Source: Pseudomonas silvicola
GTDB lineage: Bacteria > Pseudomonadota > Gammaproteobacteria > Pseudomonadales > Pseudomonadaceae
Reading direction: 5' to 3'
Length of the DNA: 64,000 nt
Assembly: GCF_026651855.1 (NCBI RefSeq)
Contig: NZ_CP093280.1
Coordinates: forward strand, 3,698,001-3,762,000
The position numbers and the translations under genes are program-made. Below are positions 43,625 through 52,992 of this stretch, piece after piece. The notes below the pieces were generated by a model. It was not told the DNA's origin. It was given only the letters and a program-made list of their open reading frames with translations, and did no database searches. Every line of letters begins with the position of its first letter. The stretch's first letter is position 1.

Positions 43625-44362
43625 TTATCGAAAACCCTGCCGCGGGTCCTTCAACCACTCCTGCAACTCTATCTCTGCCTGCTCCAACGCCGTGCGGTTC
43701 AGCAGCTTGCGCAGCAGCGCCATGTGCACCGCGCGGGCGCGCAGGTTGAAGGCCGGCTGGCTGTCGATGTCGTCATTGGGCTGGCGCACGCCCAGTTTTT
43801 CGTACAGTTGCTGCAGGCGGTTCTGCACGCTGCGTAGCGACAGGTTGCGGCGCTGGCCGATGATGCGGTCGGTGAGGCCCAGGGCGATGTCCTGCAGCAC
43901 CTCGTACTCGGCGTCGGTCAGGCCCAGCACATGGTTCTGGCTTTTCTGCTGCACGCCGCGCACCTCGCGGTCTATCACGCATTGCTGTTCGATGAACAGG
44001 CTGCGCAAAGCCAGGCGCAGGCGGTCTTCGGAGGCGGTCTTGAGGATATAGCCGTAGGCGGCGCCCTCGGGGACGATGCGCGAGATGCCGCGCACGTAGG
44101 CTTCGTCGGCGTAGTTGGACCAGAACATGATCGAGGTTTCCGGGCGCTGGCGCCAGATCGAGCGGGCGGCTTCCACGCCGGTGCAGCGCGGCATCTGCAG
44201 GTCCATCACCACCGAGGTAATGGCAAACTCGCCGGCCAGGCGCTCGCCCACGTGGCCGTCCTCGGCCTCCATCAGCCGCGAGCATTCGGGCAGCGCCACC
44301 TCGATCACTTCCTTGAGGAAGGCGCGGTGCACCGGGTCGTCTTCTATCAGCAGAATATCCAT
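43625..44362 (-). CDS. LuxR-type response regulator
   Basis: A 245-residue regulator. The receiver domain at the N-terminus (LLIEDDPVHRAFL, phospho-acceptor Asp in SVVMDLQMPRCTG, ILKT) is followed by a LuxR-type HTH (LGLTDAEYEVLQDIALGLTDRIIGQRRNLSLRSVQNRLQQLYEKLG) with a long C-terminal tail. It lies 16 bp downstream of its kinase, and both diverge from the ABC importer. A TTGCGGGATCCCGCAA palindrome in that region may be its site (inference). Confidence 0.9.
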   Translation of the reverse strand: MDILLIEDDPVHRAFLKEVIEVALPECSRLMEAEDGHVGERLAGEFAITSVVMDLQMPRCTGVEAARSIWRQRPETSIMFWSNYADEAYVRGISRIVPEGAAYGYILKTASEDRLRLALRSLFIEQQCVIDREVRGVQQKSQNHVLGLTDAEYEVLQDIALGLTDRIIGQRRNLSLRSVQNRLQQLYEKLGVRQPNDDIDSQPAFNLRARAVHMALLRKLLNRTALEQAEIELQEWLKDPRQGFR

Positions 44363-44378
44363 GGGGCAGGGCTCCTGT

Positions 44379-45614
44379 TCAGGCGTGGGCCGGCAGCGGC
44401 AGGCTGATTTTCACGCAGGTGCCCTTGTTGCCCGGGCCCCTGCCGATGTGCACCTGGGCGCTGAGCAGTTGCGCCCGCACCTGAATGTTTTTCAAACCGC
44501 TGCTCTGCAGCGGGCCAGCACCGTCCAGGCCCAAGCCATCGTCGAGGATGGTCAGGTGCAGGTGGCTGTCGGTGGTGGTGATGTCCACGGCGATGGACTG
44601 CGGCGCAGCGTGCTTGATGGCGTTGTTCACGGCTTCCTGAATGATGCGGAACAGGGCGATCTGCTGCGGCTCAGCCAGGCGGTTGGCAAGGCCATCGGTG
44701 CTGTCACGCAGGTGGGTGGCAATGTCCAGGCCGCTGTTGCGCACACTGCGCAGCAGCAGGTCTTCCAGGCCCTCCTCGAAGCCGAACAGCTGCAGCACCG
44801 TGGGCTTTACCGCGTCGATGATCGAGCGCAGCTCCTGCATGCTGTCCTGCAGCGCGCCGCCCAGTTGCGCCAGCTCGGCGCCGCTGGCATTGCCGTGCAG
44901 TTGCAGGCGGCCGATGCGCCGGTACAGGCGGGTCATGTCGGCCAGGGTCTGGTCGTGCAGGTCCATGCCGATGCGCTGGCGTTCGTTCTCCAGTTCTTCA
45001 GTCAGGCGTAGCACGCCCAGGCGCAGGCCTTCCTCGCGGGCGCGAACCTGCGCCTCGGTGATGGCCAACTGTTTAGCCTGCTCGGTCTGGTGCAGGGCAT
45101 ACAGGTAGGACGCCAGCAGGTCAGCGACGTGCTGGGTATGGCGCACGTCGTCGAGGGTGTAGAAGTTGGCGGTGTGCGTCGAGCAGCTGAGCGCACCAAT
45201 CACCTCGCCGCGGGCCCGCAACGGCACGTGCAGGCGGCTGCGCAGGCGCGCGTCGAAGATCGGGTGGTTGATGGCACCGGGAAACTGAAAGCGCGCATCG
45301 TTCATGGCGTCGTCGCTGAGGATGTAGGTCTCGTCGCCGCGCAGCAGCGCGCGAATGGGGCTTTGGGCAATGGGCAACGGATGGTTGGCGAAGTCGCCCC
45401 AGGCGGTGTGCACGCCTGTCTCGTAGGCGGACAGGTGGCTGTGGTTGTCCAGCAGCAGGCTCACGTCCAGGTGGTCGTGGGGCAGGATGTGGCGGATTTC
45501 CTCGGAAACGGCATCGATCATCGACTGGAAATCCAGGCGCCCGGCCAGGGCCCGGGAGATGCCAAGGAAGTGATGCAGCACGTTTTCGGCGGCAATGGGT
45601 GCGCGTGGCGCCAT
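44379..45614 (-). CDS. GAF-domain sensor histidine kinase
   Basis: A 411-residue soluble kinase. A GAF domain spans about residues 20-185 (DFQSMIDAVSEEIRHILPHDHLDVSLL, LHVPLRARGEVIGALSCSTHT). Then come a HisKA_3 H-box (LENERQRIGMDLHDQTLADM) and a HATPase domain (IIQEAVNNAIKHAAPQ, ILDDGLGLDG, GTCVKISLPL). It presumably senses a cytoplasmic ligand and phosphorylates the downstream LuxR regulator, controlling the divergent importer operon. Confidence 0.9.
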   Translation of the reverse strand: MAPRAPIAAENVLHHFLGISRALAGRLDFQSMIDAVSEEIRHILPHDHLDVSLLLDNHSHLSAYETGVHTAWGDFANHPLPIAQSPIRALLRGDETYILSDDAMNDARFQFPGAINHPIFDARLRSRLHVPLRARGEVIGALSCSTHTANFYTLDDVRHTQHVADLLASYLYALHQTEQAKQLAITEAQVRAREEGLRLGVLRLTEELENERQRIGMDLHDQTLADMTRLYRRIGRLQLHGNASGAELAQLGGALQDSMQELRSIIDAVKPTVLQLFGFEEGLEDLLLRSVRNSGLDIATHLRDSTDGLANRLAEPQQIALFRIIQEAVNNAIKHAAPQSIAVDITTTDSHLHLTILDDGLGLDGAGPLQSSGLKNIQVRAQLLSAQVHIGRGPGNKGTCVKISLPLPAHA

Positions 45615-45690
45615 GGTGGTCGGCCTTTGTTGTTATGGGAAGCCTTGCCTGAGTATGACTGAAAGTGGCCTGCAGGCTTGCGCCAACCTT

Positions 45691-45706
45691 TTGCGGGATC
45701 CCGCAA
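45691..45706. promoter_or_regulatory. Perfect 16-bp palindrome, operator candidate
   Basis: TTGCGGGATCCCGCAA is fully self-complementary. It lies in the 242-bp divergent region, 77 bp upstream of the kinase start and 150 bp upstream of the binding-protein gene. It is a likely site for the LuxR-type regulator of this locus. Confidence 0.55.
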
Positions 45707-45856
45707 GTAATGTGCGCGCAAAGGGTGTCAAGTATGCAGCAACGCCCCCGGACAGGCCCTGGCCGCCGGTGCAGACTGGGGGCGCAGTCTCAGTAAGACC
45801 GGCACGACCGAAGCCTTCGGCGGCCTGATACCCACAACAATAACAAGGGTAAAATC

Positions 45857-46879
45857 ATGAAACGTCACCCGCTGCGCTCAGCGCTGCTGTCCACTGCATT
45901 GCTGGTCACGCCGTTCATGCTCGCACAGGCCGCCACGGCCGATAAAACCATCGCCTTGTCCAACAACTACGCCGGCAATTCCTGGCGCCAGGGCATGCTC
46001 GCCAGCTGGCAGCAGACCAGCGAACAGGCGGTGAAGGCGGGCACCATTGCCGGCGCGGACTCGTTCACCACCGGCGAGAACCAGGCCACCGAACAGGCCG
46101 CGCAAATCCAGAACCTGATCCTGCAGGGCTACAGCGCCATCGTCATCGACGCCGCCTCACCTACCGCGCTCAACGGCGCGGTGAAGCAGGCCTGCGACGC
46201 CGGCATTATCGTCGTCTCGTTCGACGGCGTGGTCACCGAACCCTGCGCCTACCGCATTTCCATGGACTTCAAGCAAAGCGGCCAACAGGCCATGGACTAC
46301 CTGGCCAAGCACTTCCCGCAAGGCGCCAACGTGTTGGAAGTGCGCGGCCTGGCCGGGGTGTCGGTGGACGAGCTGATTCATTCGGGCATCAGCGCCGGCG
46401 CCGCCCAGTACCCGCAGCTGAAGATCATCGGCTCGGTGAATGGCAATTGGTCGCAGACCGCTGCGCAGAAGGCCGTGGCCGGCATATTGCCCAGCCTGCC
46501 GAAGATCGATGCAGTGGTCACCCAGGGCGATGATGGCTTTGGCGTCGCCCAGGCATTTAGCGCGGCCGGCCGCCCGGCGCCGGTGATCATCTTCGGCAAC
46601 CGCGAGGAAGAGCTGTCGTGGTGGAAGAAACAGAAGGACGCCAACGGTTACGAGAGCTTCTCCATCTCCAGCGCCCCGAGCATCAGCAGCCTGGCGTTCT
46701 GGGTGGCCCAGCAGCTGCTGGATGGCAAACAGTTGCCCCATGACCTGCTGTCGCCGGCGCTGAGCGTTACCCAGGACACGCTGGAATCCTCGCTCAAGGG
46801 CGTGGAAAAAGGCGGCATCGTCAGCCAGGCCTACAGCGTCGGCGACGTAGCCAAGCTGACCAGCCCGACTGCCCGCTAA
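45857..46879 (+). CDS. Sugar ABC transporter periplasmic substrate-binding protein
   Basis: A 340-residue type I periplasmic binding protein with a Sec signal (MKRHPLRSALLSTALLVTPF, cleavage near AQAA). Motifs include IALSNNYAGNSWRQGML, NLILQGYSAIVIDAASPTALNG and VVTQGDDGFGVAQAF. This RbsB/XylF-type family binds sugars. It starts the importer operon (ATPase 12 bp downstream). The ligand is unknown; the neighbouring lactonase suggests an aldose or sugar lactone. Confidence 0.92.
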   Translation: MKRHPLRSALLSTALLVTPFMLAQAATADKTIALSNNYAGNSWRQGMLASWQQTSEQAVKAGTIAGADSFTTGENQATEQAAQIQNLILQGYSAIVIDAASPTALNGAVKQACDAGIIVVSFDGVVTEPCAYRISMDFKQSGQQAMDYLAKHFPQGANVLEVRGLAGVSVDELIHSGISAGAAQYPQLKIIGSVNGNWSQTAAQKAVAGILPSLPKIDAVVTQGDDGFGVAQAFSAAGRPAPVIIFGNREEELSWWKKQKDANGYESFSISSAPSISSLAFWVAQQLLDGKQLPHDLLSPALSVTQDTLESSLKGVEKGGIVSQAYSVGDVAKLTSPTAR

Positions 46880-46891
46880 AGGAGACCTGCG

Positions 46892-49039
46892 ATGCAAGCC
46901 AATCAAGCGGCCCTGGTCAGCCTGCAGGGCGTGGGCAAGACCTTTGGCGCGGTGCGCGCGCTGAGCAACGTGGACCTGCGGTTTTACCCCGGGGAGTGCC
47001 TGGGCCTGATTGGCCACAACGGCGCCGGCAAGAGCACCTTGATGCAGGTGCTGGCCGGCACCCTGGCGGCCGATGCCGGCGCCGTGCGCATGGCCGGCCA
47101 AGACGTGCGCGCCGGCTATTGCGTGCAGGTGGCCCGCCAGCACGGCATTCGCTGCGTGTTCCAGGAACTGTCGCTGTGCCCCAACCTGAGCGTGGCGGAA
47201 AACACCCGGCTGATGTGCCCCGGCCTGCGTGGCTTTGGCTGGCGGCGCAAGGCGGCGGCGTTGATCGGCGCCAGCCTTGACAGCATTTTCCCCGGCCATG
47301 GCATCGGCGCCGACGAGGTGGTGGCCGACTTGCCCATCGGCCAGCGGCAGATGGTGGAAATCGCCCGTGCCTTCTGTGTGGCGGGTGAGCACCTGGCGCT
47401 GGTGATCCTCGATGAACCCACCTCGTCCCTGGACGCACGGGTGGCCGGGCAGTTGCTGGCCCACGTGCGTCGCTACGTGGCGGGCGGTGGTTGCGTGGTG
47501 CTGATCAGCCACATCCTTGGCGAGATGCTTGCCACCTGCGACCGTATCGCGGTGATGAGCGACGGCCAGGTGGTGGAGGTGCGTGCCGCCAGCGCCTTCG
47601 ACCATGCCTCACTGGTCGAGTGCATGGGCAGCGGCGCCAAGGCCCATGCCGGCACGGGCGCTTTCGTGTCCAAGCGCGAGCAGGCCGCGGTGGTCAACCA
47701 GCGGCCGACGCGGCAAATCGATGGCCGCCACATAGCCGCCCATGCCGGTGAAATCGTCGGGTTGGCTGGCCTGGCCGGGCAGGGGCAAAGCCAGTTGCTG
47801 ATCCAGGTGCTGCGCCAGCGCGTTGCCCAGGGCCTGCCGGTTGCCTTGGTGGCCGGGGACCGGCAGACCGACGGGGTATTCGCGCTGTGGTCGATTGCCC
47901 AGAACATCACCATCAGCTCGCTGGCGGCGCTCAAGCGCGGCGTGCTGCTGGACCCGCACGCCGAGCAGGCCATGGCCGCCCGCTGGCAGCAACGCATGGG
48001 CATTCGCACCCCCGACATGGCCAACCCGATCCTGTCGCTGTCCGGCGGCAACCAGCAAAAGGCCCTGTTCGCCCGGGCGCTGGCCTCCGACAGTGCCCTG
48101 ATTCTGATGGACGACCCCATGCGCGGCGTCGACGTGGGTACCAAGCGCGAGGTGTACGCCATCGTGCAGGAGGAAGCCGCGCGCGGCCGCACTTTCATCT
48201 GGTACACCACCGAGCTTGAAGAGCTGGACTATTGCGACCACATCTATGTGTTTCGCGACGGCCAGGTGGTGGAGGTGCGTGCCGCCAGCGCCTTCGACCA
48301 TGCCTCACTGGTCGAGTGCATGGGCAGCGGCGCCAAGGCCCATGCCGGCACGGGCGCTTTCGTGTCCAAGCGCGAGCAGGCCGCGGTGGTCAACCAGCGG
48401 CCGACGCGGCAAATCGATGGCCGCCACATAGCCGCCCATGCCGGTGAAATCGTCGGGTTGGCTGGCCTGGCCGGGCAGGGGCAAAGCCAGTTGCTGATCC
48501 AGGTGCTGCGCCAGCGCGTTGCCCAGGGCCTGCCGGTTGCCTTGGTGGCCGGGGACCGGCAGACCGACGGGGTATTCGCGCTGTGGTCGATTGCCCAGAA
48601 CATCACCATCAGCTCGCTGGCGGCGCTCAAGCGCGGCGTGCTGCTGGACCCGCACGCCGAGCAGGCCATGGCCGCCCGCTGGCAGCAACGCATGGGCATT
48701 CGCACCCCCGACATGGCCAACCCGATCCTGTCGCTGTCCGGCGGCAACCAGCAAAAGGCCCTGTTCGCCCGGGCGCTGGCCTCCGACAGTGCCCTGATTC
48801 TGATGGACGACCCCATGCGCGGCGTCGACGTGGGTACCAAGCGCGAGGTGTACGCCATCGTGCAGGAGGAAGCCGCGCGCGGCCGCACTTTCATCTGGTA
48901 CACCACCGAGCTTGAAGAGCTGGACTATTGCGACCACATCTATGTGTTTCGCGACGGCCAGGTGGTGGCTGACTTCCCACGTGATGAATTGAGCGAGGCG
49001 CAGGTGCTGCGCAGCTCGTTCCAGGAGGCCGTGGCATGA
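46892..49039 (+). CDS. Sugar ABC transporter ATPase with internal tandem duplication
   Basis: A 715-residue protein derived from an RbsA/XylG-type double ATPase of about 483 residues. NBD1 has Walker [10 protein letters not shown] (41-49), signature [14 protein letters not shown] and Walker [11 protein letters not shown]. The second half (degenerate Walker [10 protein letters not shown], signature [15 protein letters not shown], Walker [13 protein letters not shown]) is present twice, as residues 224-455 and 456-687, identical at DNA level. The extra copy keeps the frame. Whether the three-domain protein can assemble with the two permeases is doubtful. An assembly error must also be considered. 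Confidence 0.9.
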   Translation: MQANQAALVSLQGVGKTFGAVRALSNVDLRFYPGECLGLIGHNGAGKSTLMQVLAGTLAADAGAVRMAGQDVRAGYCVQVARQHGIRCVFQELSLCPNLSVAENTRLMCPGLRGFGWRRKAAALIGASLDSIFPGHGIGADEVVADLPIGQRQMVEIARAFCVAGEHLALVILDEPTSSLDARVAGQLLAHVRRYVAGGGCVVLISHILGEMLATCDRIAVMSDGQVVEVRAASAFDHASLVECMGSGAKAHAGTGAFVSKREQAAVVNQRPTRQIDGRHIAAHAGEIVGLAGLAGQGQSQLLIQVLRQRVAQGLPVALVAGDRQTDGVFALWSIAQNITISSLAALKRGVLLDPHAEQAMAARWQQRMGIRTPDMANPILSLSGGNQQKALFARALASDSALILMDDPMRGVDVGTKREVYAIVQEEAARGRTFIWYTTELEELDYCDHIYVFRDGQVVEVRAASAFDHASLVECMGSGAKAHAGTGAFVSKREQAAVVNQRPTRQIDGRHIAAHAGEIVGLAGLAGQGQSQLLIQVLRQRVAQGLPVALVAGDRQTDGVFALWSIAQNITISSLAALKRGVLLDPHAEQAMAARWQQRMGIRTPDMANPILSLSGGNQQKALFARALASDSALILMDDPMRGVDVGTKREVYAIVQEEAARGRTFIWYTTELEELDYCDHIYVFRDGQVVADFPRDELSEAQVLRSSFQEAVA
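47561..48952 (+). repeat. Exact in-frame tandem duplication, two 696-bp units
   Basis: 47561-48256 and 48257-48952 appear identical. GCGACGGCCAGGTGGTGG occurs at the start, the junction and just after the end (from 47559, 48255 and 48951). It encodes the same DGQVV at the ends of NBD1 and NBD2. Unequal recombination between these 18-bp matches explains the structure. Confidence 0.95.
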
Positions 49040-50034
49040 ATGCGCCCCATCCCTTGCCCTTGAAAGGCCACGCCGTGCAAGCACAGGCAGCGCCCGCCGC
49101 GGTGAACCGCGCGCGGCTGTTGCGCAGTGCATTGCCCGGGCTGTCACTGGTGGTGCTGCTGGCCACCATTTTTATCATGCAGCCGCGGGCCATGAGCTAC
49201 ATGGGCATGAACCTGATGCTCAACCTGGCGGTGCCGATTGCCCTGGCCACCATCGCGCAGATGCTGATCATCACCGTCAACGACCTCGACCTGTCCCTGG
49301 GCAGCTTCATCAGCTTCGTCGCCTGCGTGGCCGCCACCTTGCTCAATCAGCATCCGCTGCTCGGTTGCCTGGCGCTGGTAGCGTGCGTGGTGGTGTATGC
49401 GTTGCTGGGGGCGCTGGTGCATATCCGCCAGTTGCCCGCTATTGTCGTCACCCTGGGTATGTCGTTCATCTGGGGCGGCGCGGCGGTGTTGCTGCTGCCC
49501 GCGCCGGGCGGCAGCGCCCCGCAGTGGCTGCAGGCGCTGGTGAAGATCCGCACGCCGCTGGTTCCCTTCGCCATCATCGTCTGCGCGGTACTAGCGGTGT
49601 CGGTGCATGCGTTCCTGATGCGCTCCACCCTCGGCGTGGTGCTGCGCGGCGCTGGCGGCAACCCCCTGGCCATCGCCAAGGCCGGCTGGTCGCTGTTGCG
49701 CATCAAGGTCACCCTGTATGCGCTGGCGGGTAGCTTCGGCGTGCTGTCGGGCCTGTTCCTGGTAGGCCTGACCACGTCGGCCGATGCCAGTATGGCGCTG
49801 CGCTACACCTTGCTGTCGATCGCGGGGGTCATTTTGGGCGGCGGCGAGTTCGTCGGCGGCCGGGTGTCGCCGATCGGCGCGGTAATGGGCGCGCTGACGT
49901 TGGTGCTGGCCGGCTCGTTGCTGTCGTTCATCCGCATTTCCCCCGATTGGCAGATCGGCGCCCAGGGCGCGATCCTGATCCTGGTGCTGGCCCTGCGCAC
50001 CGCCGTCAACCGCCTGGAGGCTCGCCCCGCATGA
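49036..50034 (+). CDS. Sugar ABC transporter permease (first)
   Basis: A 332-residue BPD_transp_2/RbsC-type permease with about nine hydrophobic segments. It contains the family motif [18 protein letters not shown] and a [15 protein letters not shown] cytoplasmic loop that contacts the ATPase. Its start overlaps the ATPase stop by 4 bp (ATGA). Its stop overlaps the second permease start. It forms the channel with the second permease. Confidence 0.92.
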   Translation: MNAPHPLPLKGHAVQAQAAPAAVNRARLLRSALPGLSLVVLLATIFIMQPRAMSYMGMNLMLNLAVPIALATIAQMLIITVNDLDLSLGSFISFVACVAATLLNQHPLLGCLALVACVVVYALLGALVHIRQLPAIVVTLGMSFIWGGAAVLLLPAPGGSAPQWLQALVKIRTPLVPFAIIVCAVLAVSVHAFLMRSTLGVVLRGAGGNPLAIAKAGWSLLRIKVTLYALAGSFGVLSGLFLVGLTTSADASMALRYTLLSIAGVILGGGEFVGGRVSPIGAVMGALTLVLAGSLLSFIRISPDWQIGAQGAILILVLALRTAVNRLEARPA

Positions 50035-50987
50035 CTACCGCCACTGGTTTCAATCGGCTGCTGGGCAAGCCCTGGCTGTGGGCGTTCCTGGCCGCGCTGC
50101 TGGTGTGGCTCGCCACCCTGGTGTTTACCCGCGGCGAAGGCGCTGGCGCGCTGGTGTCGGGGGCGTTGAGTTTCTCGGCGTTCTTCGTGATCGTCGGCCT
50201 GGGGCAGATGTTCGTGATCACCACGGGGCCGGGCAACATCGACCTGTCGATCCCGGCCAACATTGCCTTGAGCGGTGCCGTGGGCATGAAGTTGATGGCG
50301 GGGCAGGATCTGAACATTGCCCTGGGCATCGCCGGGGTACTGGCGCTGGGCGTGCTGGTGGGCTGTGGCAACTACGCGCTGATCCGCTTGCTGCGCATTC
50401 CGCCGATCATTGCCACCCTGTCGGCCAGTTTTCTCCTGCAATCGCTGGCCATCGCCTACGGGCGCAGCGTGCGCATCGCGCCGCCGGACGGCTTCTACCA
50501 GTTCACCACCGGGCATGTGCTGGGGGTGCCGTACCTGGCGATTTTCGTGGTGCTGCTGGCTGTGCTGGGCGGCTATTTACTCACTCGCACCCGGTACGGG
50601 CGCTGGACCCTGGCCATCGGCCAGAACGCCCGCGCCGCCGAGCTGGCCGGGGTGCGCGTGGAGCGCGTGCGCTTTGCCACCTACGTGCTGAGCGCGGTGT
50701 TCGCCAGCCTGTGCGGGCTGCTGCTGGCGGGTTTTTCCGGCGGCGCGTCGCTGAGCATGGGCGACGAGTACCTGCTGGCCTCGATTGCCGTGGTGGTGAT
50801 CGGCGGCACCTCGGTGGCCGGCGGTTTCTCCAACGTGCCCGGGCTGTGGGGCGCGGCGCTGTTCCTTTATTTGCTGGTGAGCATGCTCAACACCTTCGGC
50901 GCCAGCGCCGGGGTACGGATGATTCTCACCGGCGTGATCATTATCGCGGTGATTGCCGCCGTCAGCGGCCGCAAGCGCGCCCTTTGA
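50031..50987 (+). CDS. Sugar ABC transporter permease (second)
   Basis: A 318-residue RbsC-type permease (GLGQMFVITTGPGNIDLSIPANIALSG, GQNARAAELAGVRVERVRFATY). The start [12 protein letters not shown] at 50031 is chosen because it overlaps the previous stop (ATGA). The longer frame upstream is the shadow of the first permease. Two different permeases imply a heterodimeric channel. Confidence 0.92.
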   Translation: MTTATGFNRLLGKPWLWAFLAALLVWLATLVFTRGEGAGALVSGALSFSAFFVIVGLGQMFVITTGPGNIDLSIPANIALSGAVGMKLMAGQDLNIALGIAGVLALGVLVGCGNYALIRLLRIPPIIATLSASFLLQSLAIAYGRSVRIAPPDGFYQFTTGHVLGVPYLAIFVVLLAVLGGYLLTRTRYGRWTLAIGQNARAAELAGVRVERVRFATYVLSAVFASLCGLLLAGFSGGASLSMGDEYLLASIAVVVIGGTSVAGGFSNVPGLWGAALFLYLLVSMLNTFGASAGVRMILTGVIIIAVIAAVSGRKRAL

Positions 50988-51001
50988 CCAAGGATTGCAG
51001 A

Positions 51002-51913
51002 ATGATTGAAGACATCTACGAATACGCCGACCCGCGCTTTCGCAACCTGACCCTGCCCAACACCCAGCTGGAGCGCCTGTATGACGGCTGCCGCTGGGCC
51101 GAGGGGCCGGTGTGGTTCAACGATGGCGGCTACCTGCTGTGGAGTGACATCCCCAACCAGCGGATCCTGCGCTGGACGCCGGAGCAGGGGGTGTCGGTGT
51201 ACCGCGCGGCCTCCAACTTCGCCAATGGCAACACCCGCGACCAGCAGGGCCGCCTGGTGACCTGCGAGCACGGCACCCGCCGCGTCACCCGCACCGAGCC
51301 GGACGGCACGATCACGGTGCTGGCCGATGCCTTCGACGGCAAGCGCCTGAACTCGCCCAACGACGTGGTGGTGCACCGCGACGGCGGGGTGTGGTTCACC
51401 GACCCCACCTACGGCATCCTCAGCGACTACGAGGGCTACCAGGCCGAGCCGGAGCAGGCCGGGCGCAACGTGTACCGCATCGACCCGCACAGCGGCGAGG
51501 TGGTGTGCGTGGCCGACGACTTCGTGCAGCCCAACGGCCTGGCGTTCGCGCCGGATGGCCAGACCCTGTACATCGCCGATTCGGCGCGCACCCACGACCC
51601 CGCGGCGCCGCATCATATTCGCGCCATGGAGGTGGTGGACGGCCGCTGGCTGGGCAAGTCGCGGGTGCTGGCGCAGATCGAACCGGGCATTCCCGACGGC
51701 CTGAGGGTGGACGTGCAGGGCAACATCTGGACCAGCGCCGGTGATGGCATCCAGTGTTTCGACGCCCAGGGCACCTTGCTGGGCAAGATCCTGCTACCCG
51801 AGAAGGTCGCCAACCTGACCTTTGGCGGGCCACGGCGCAACCGGCTGTTCATCACCGCCAATACCTCGCTGTACCTGATTCACGTAGCGGTGGCCGGCGC
51901 GCAATACCCGTAG
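51002..51913 (+). CDS. SMP-30/gluconolactonase-family lactonase
   Basis: A 303-residue six-bladed beta-propeller lactonase. Motifs are CRWAEGPVWFNDGGYLLWSDIPNQRIL (metal Glu), NSPNDVVVHRDGGVWFTDPTYG (Asn, Asp) and LYIADSARTHD (Asp). It hydrolyses aldono- or aldarolactones. The start MIEDIYEYADP at 51002 follows an AAGGA-type site, 14 bp after the permease stop. It closes the importer operon, linking uptake to sugar-acid formation. Confidence 0.93.
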   Translation: MIEDIYEYADPRFRNLTLPNTQLERLYDGCRWAEGPVWFNDGGYLLWSDIPNQRILRWTPEQGVSVYRAASNFANGNTRDQQGRLVTCEHGTRRVTRTEPDGTITVLADAFDGKRLNSPNDVVVHRDGGVWFTDPTYGILSDYEGYQAEPEQAGRNVYRIDPHSGEVVCVADDFVQPNGLAFAPDGQTLYIADSARTHDPAAPHHIRAMEVVDGRWLGKSRVLAQIEPGIPDGLRVDVQGNIWTSAGDGIQCFDAQGTLLGKILLPEKVANLTFGGPRRNRLFITANTSLYLIHVAVAGAQYP

Positions 51914-51940
51914 CAACGCGGTATAGCCGCTGCCAGCAGG

Positions 51941-52864
51941 CTACGATCCGGGAGCAAGCTCTTCAATCAACAAGCGCGCCGGGGCGGGCAGGCCCACGCC
52001 GTGGCGGGTAACGATCTCATACGGCTCGCTGCGCGAGGTCAGCGCATAGGGCAGGTGCACCAGCATGCCGAAGTCCACGGCCATCTGCGCCACGTCCTCG
52101 GGCATCACTGCTACAAGGTTGGGGTCCTGCAGCAACAACGACAGGGTGGTGAAGGTGGATGACGTCTCGATGGAATAGGTAGGGAAGGCCAGGCCCGCTT
52201 CGCGGAATTCGCGCTCCAGGGTCAGGCGCATGGGCATGTTCACCGGGAACACCACCCAGCGCGACGCCGCCAGCTCATCCAGGCTGACCGTGTCGCGCGT
52301 GGCAAATGCGTGGGCGGGGTTGGCCACCACAATCAGCGGCTCCTGTTCGCGTGATCGGCAGTCATACAGCGCCGGGTTCTTGCTGACGCTGGTACGGCAC
52401 AGCGCTATGTCCAGGCGGCCTTCATCGAGCAACGACAGCAGCCGCGCGCTGGTGTCCTCGACAATTTCCACCGACAACTGCGGTTGGCGCGCCCGCAGGC
52501 GTGCCAGCGACTCCACCAACGCCGGCACCGCGCCCATGATCACGCCCACCGACAGGCGCCCGCCGTGGCCCTGCATGATGCCCAGCAGCTCTTCGCGCAG
52601 GTGCGCCACGTCGGTATGAATCAGCCGCGCATAGCGAATCACGCAGCGCCCCAGGTCATTGGGTTCCAGGCCCTTGCTGGTGCGCTCGAACAGCGGCGTG
52701 CCGAGGGTGGACTCGATTTCATGCAGCGCCTTGGTGGCGCCCGGCTGGGTGATGGCCACCGCTTCCGCGGCCTTGTGCAGCGAGCCATAGTCATCCAGCG
52801 CAATCAGCAGCCGAAGCTGTTTGAGGCGCAGGCGCGAATTGATGGTGGCGAGGGACGGCAGCAT
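51941..52864 (-). CDS. LysR-family regulator (GbpR-like)
   Basis: A 307-residue LysR regulator. The HTH is near the N-terminus (LKQLRLLIALDDYGSLHKAAEAVAITQPGATKALHEIE), with a C-terminal effector domain (GRLSVGVIMGAVPALVESLARL). The start ATG at 52864 is preferred over the GTG at 52876. It diverges from the AraD1-type gene across 128 bp and probably controls the sugar-acid operon (52993-58574). The sequence resembles the sugar-binding-protein regulator group (GbpR-like), based on the N-terminus. Confidence 0.9.
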   Translation of the reverse strand: MLPSLATINSRLRLKQLRLLIALDDYGSLHKAAEAVAITQPGATKALHEIESTLGTPLFERTSKGLEPNDLGRCVIRYARLIHTDVAHLREELLGIMQGHGGRLSVGVIMGAVPALVESLARLRARQPQLSVEIVEDTSARLLSLLDEGRLDIALCRTSVSKNPALYDCRSREQEPLIVVANPAHAFATRDTVSLDELAASRWVVFPVNMPMRLTLEREFREAGLAFPTYSIETSSTFTTLSLLLQDPNLVAVMPEDVAQMAVDFGMLVHLPYALTSRSEPYEIVTRHGVGLPAPARLLIEELAPGS

Positions 52865-52992
52865 GGTGGGGATCACTAAAAGTTATCGGTGGATCAGCAG
52901 CTCTCATTAGGCAACAACCTGTGGCGAAATTAAAGTGATGCCAACGCGGTGCTCAACGCACCCTGCATAAAAATAACAGCGGAGACCACAGC

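Noticed and set aside
50078-51001. Upstream extension of the lactonase frame through the second permease
   Set aside because: The first 300 codons are an Arg-rich out-of-frame reading of the permease. The lactonase starts at 51002 with its own ribosome binding site.
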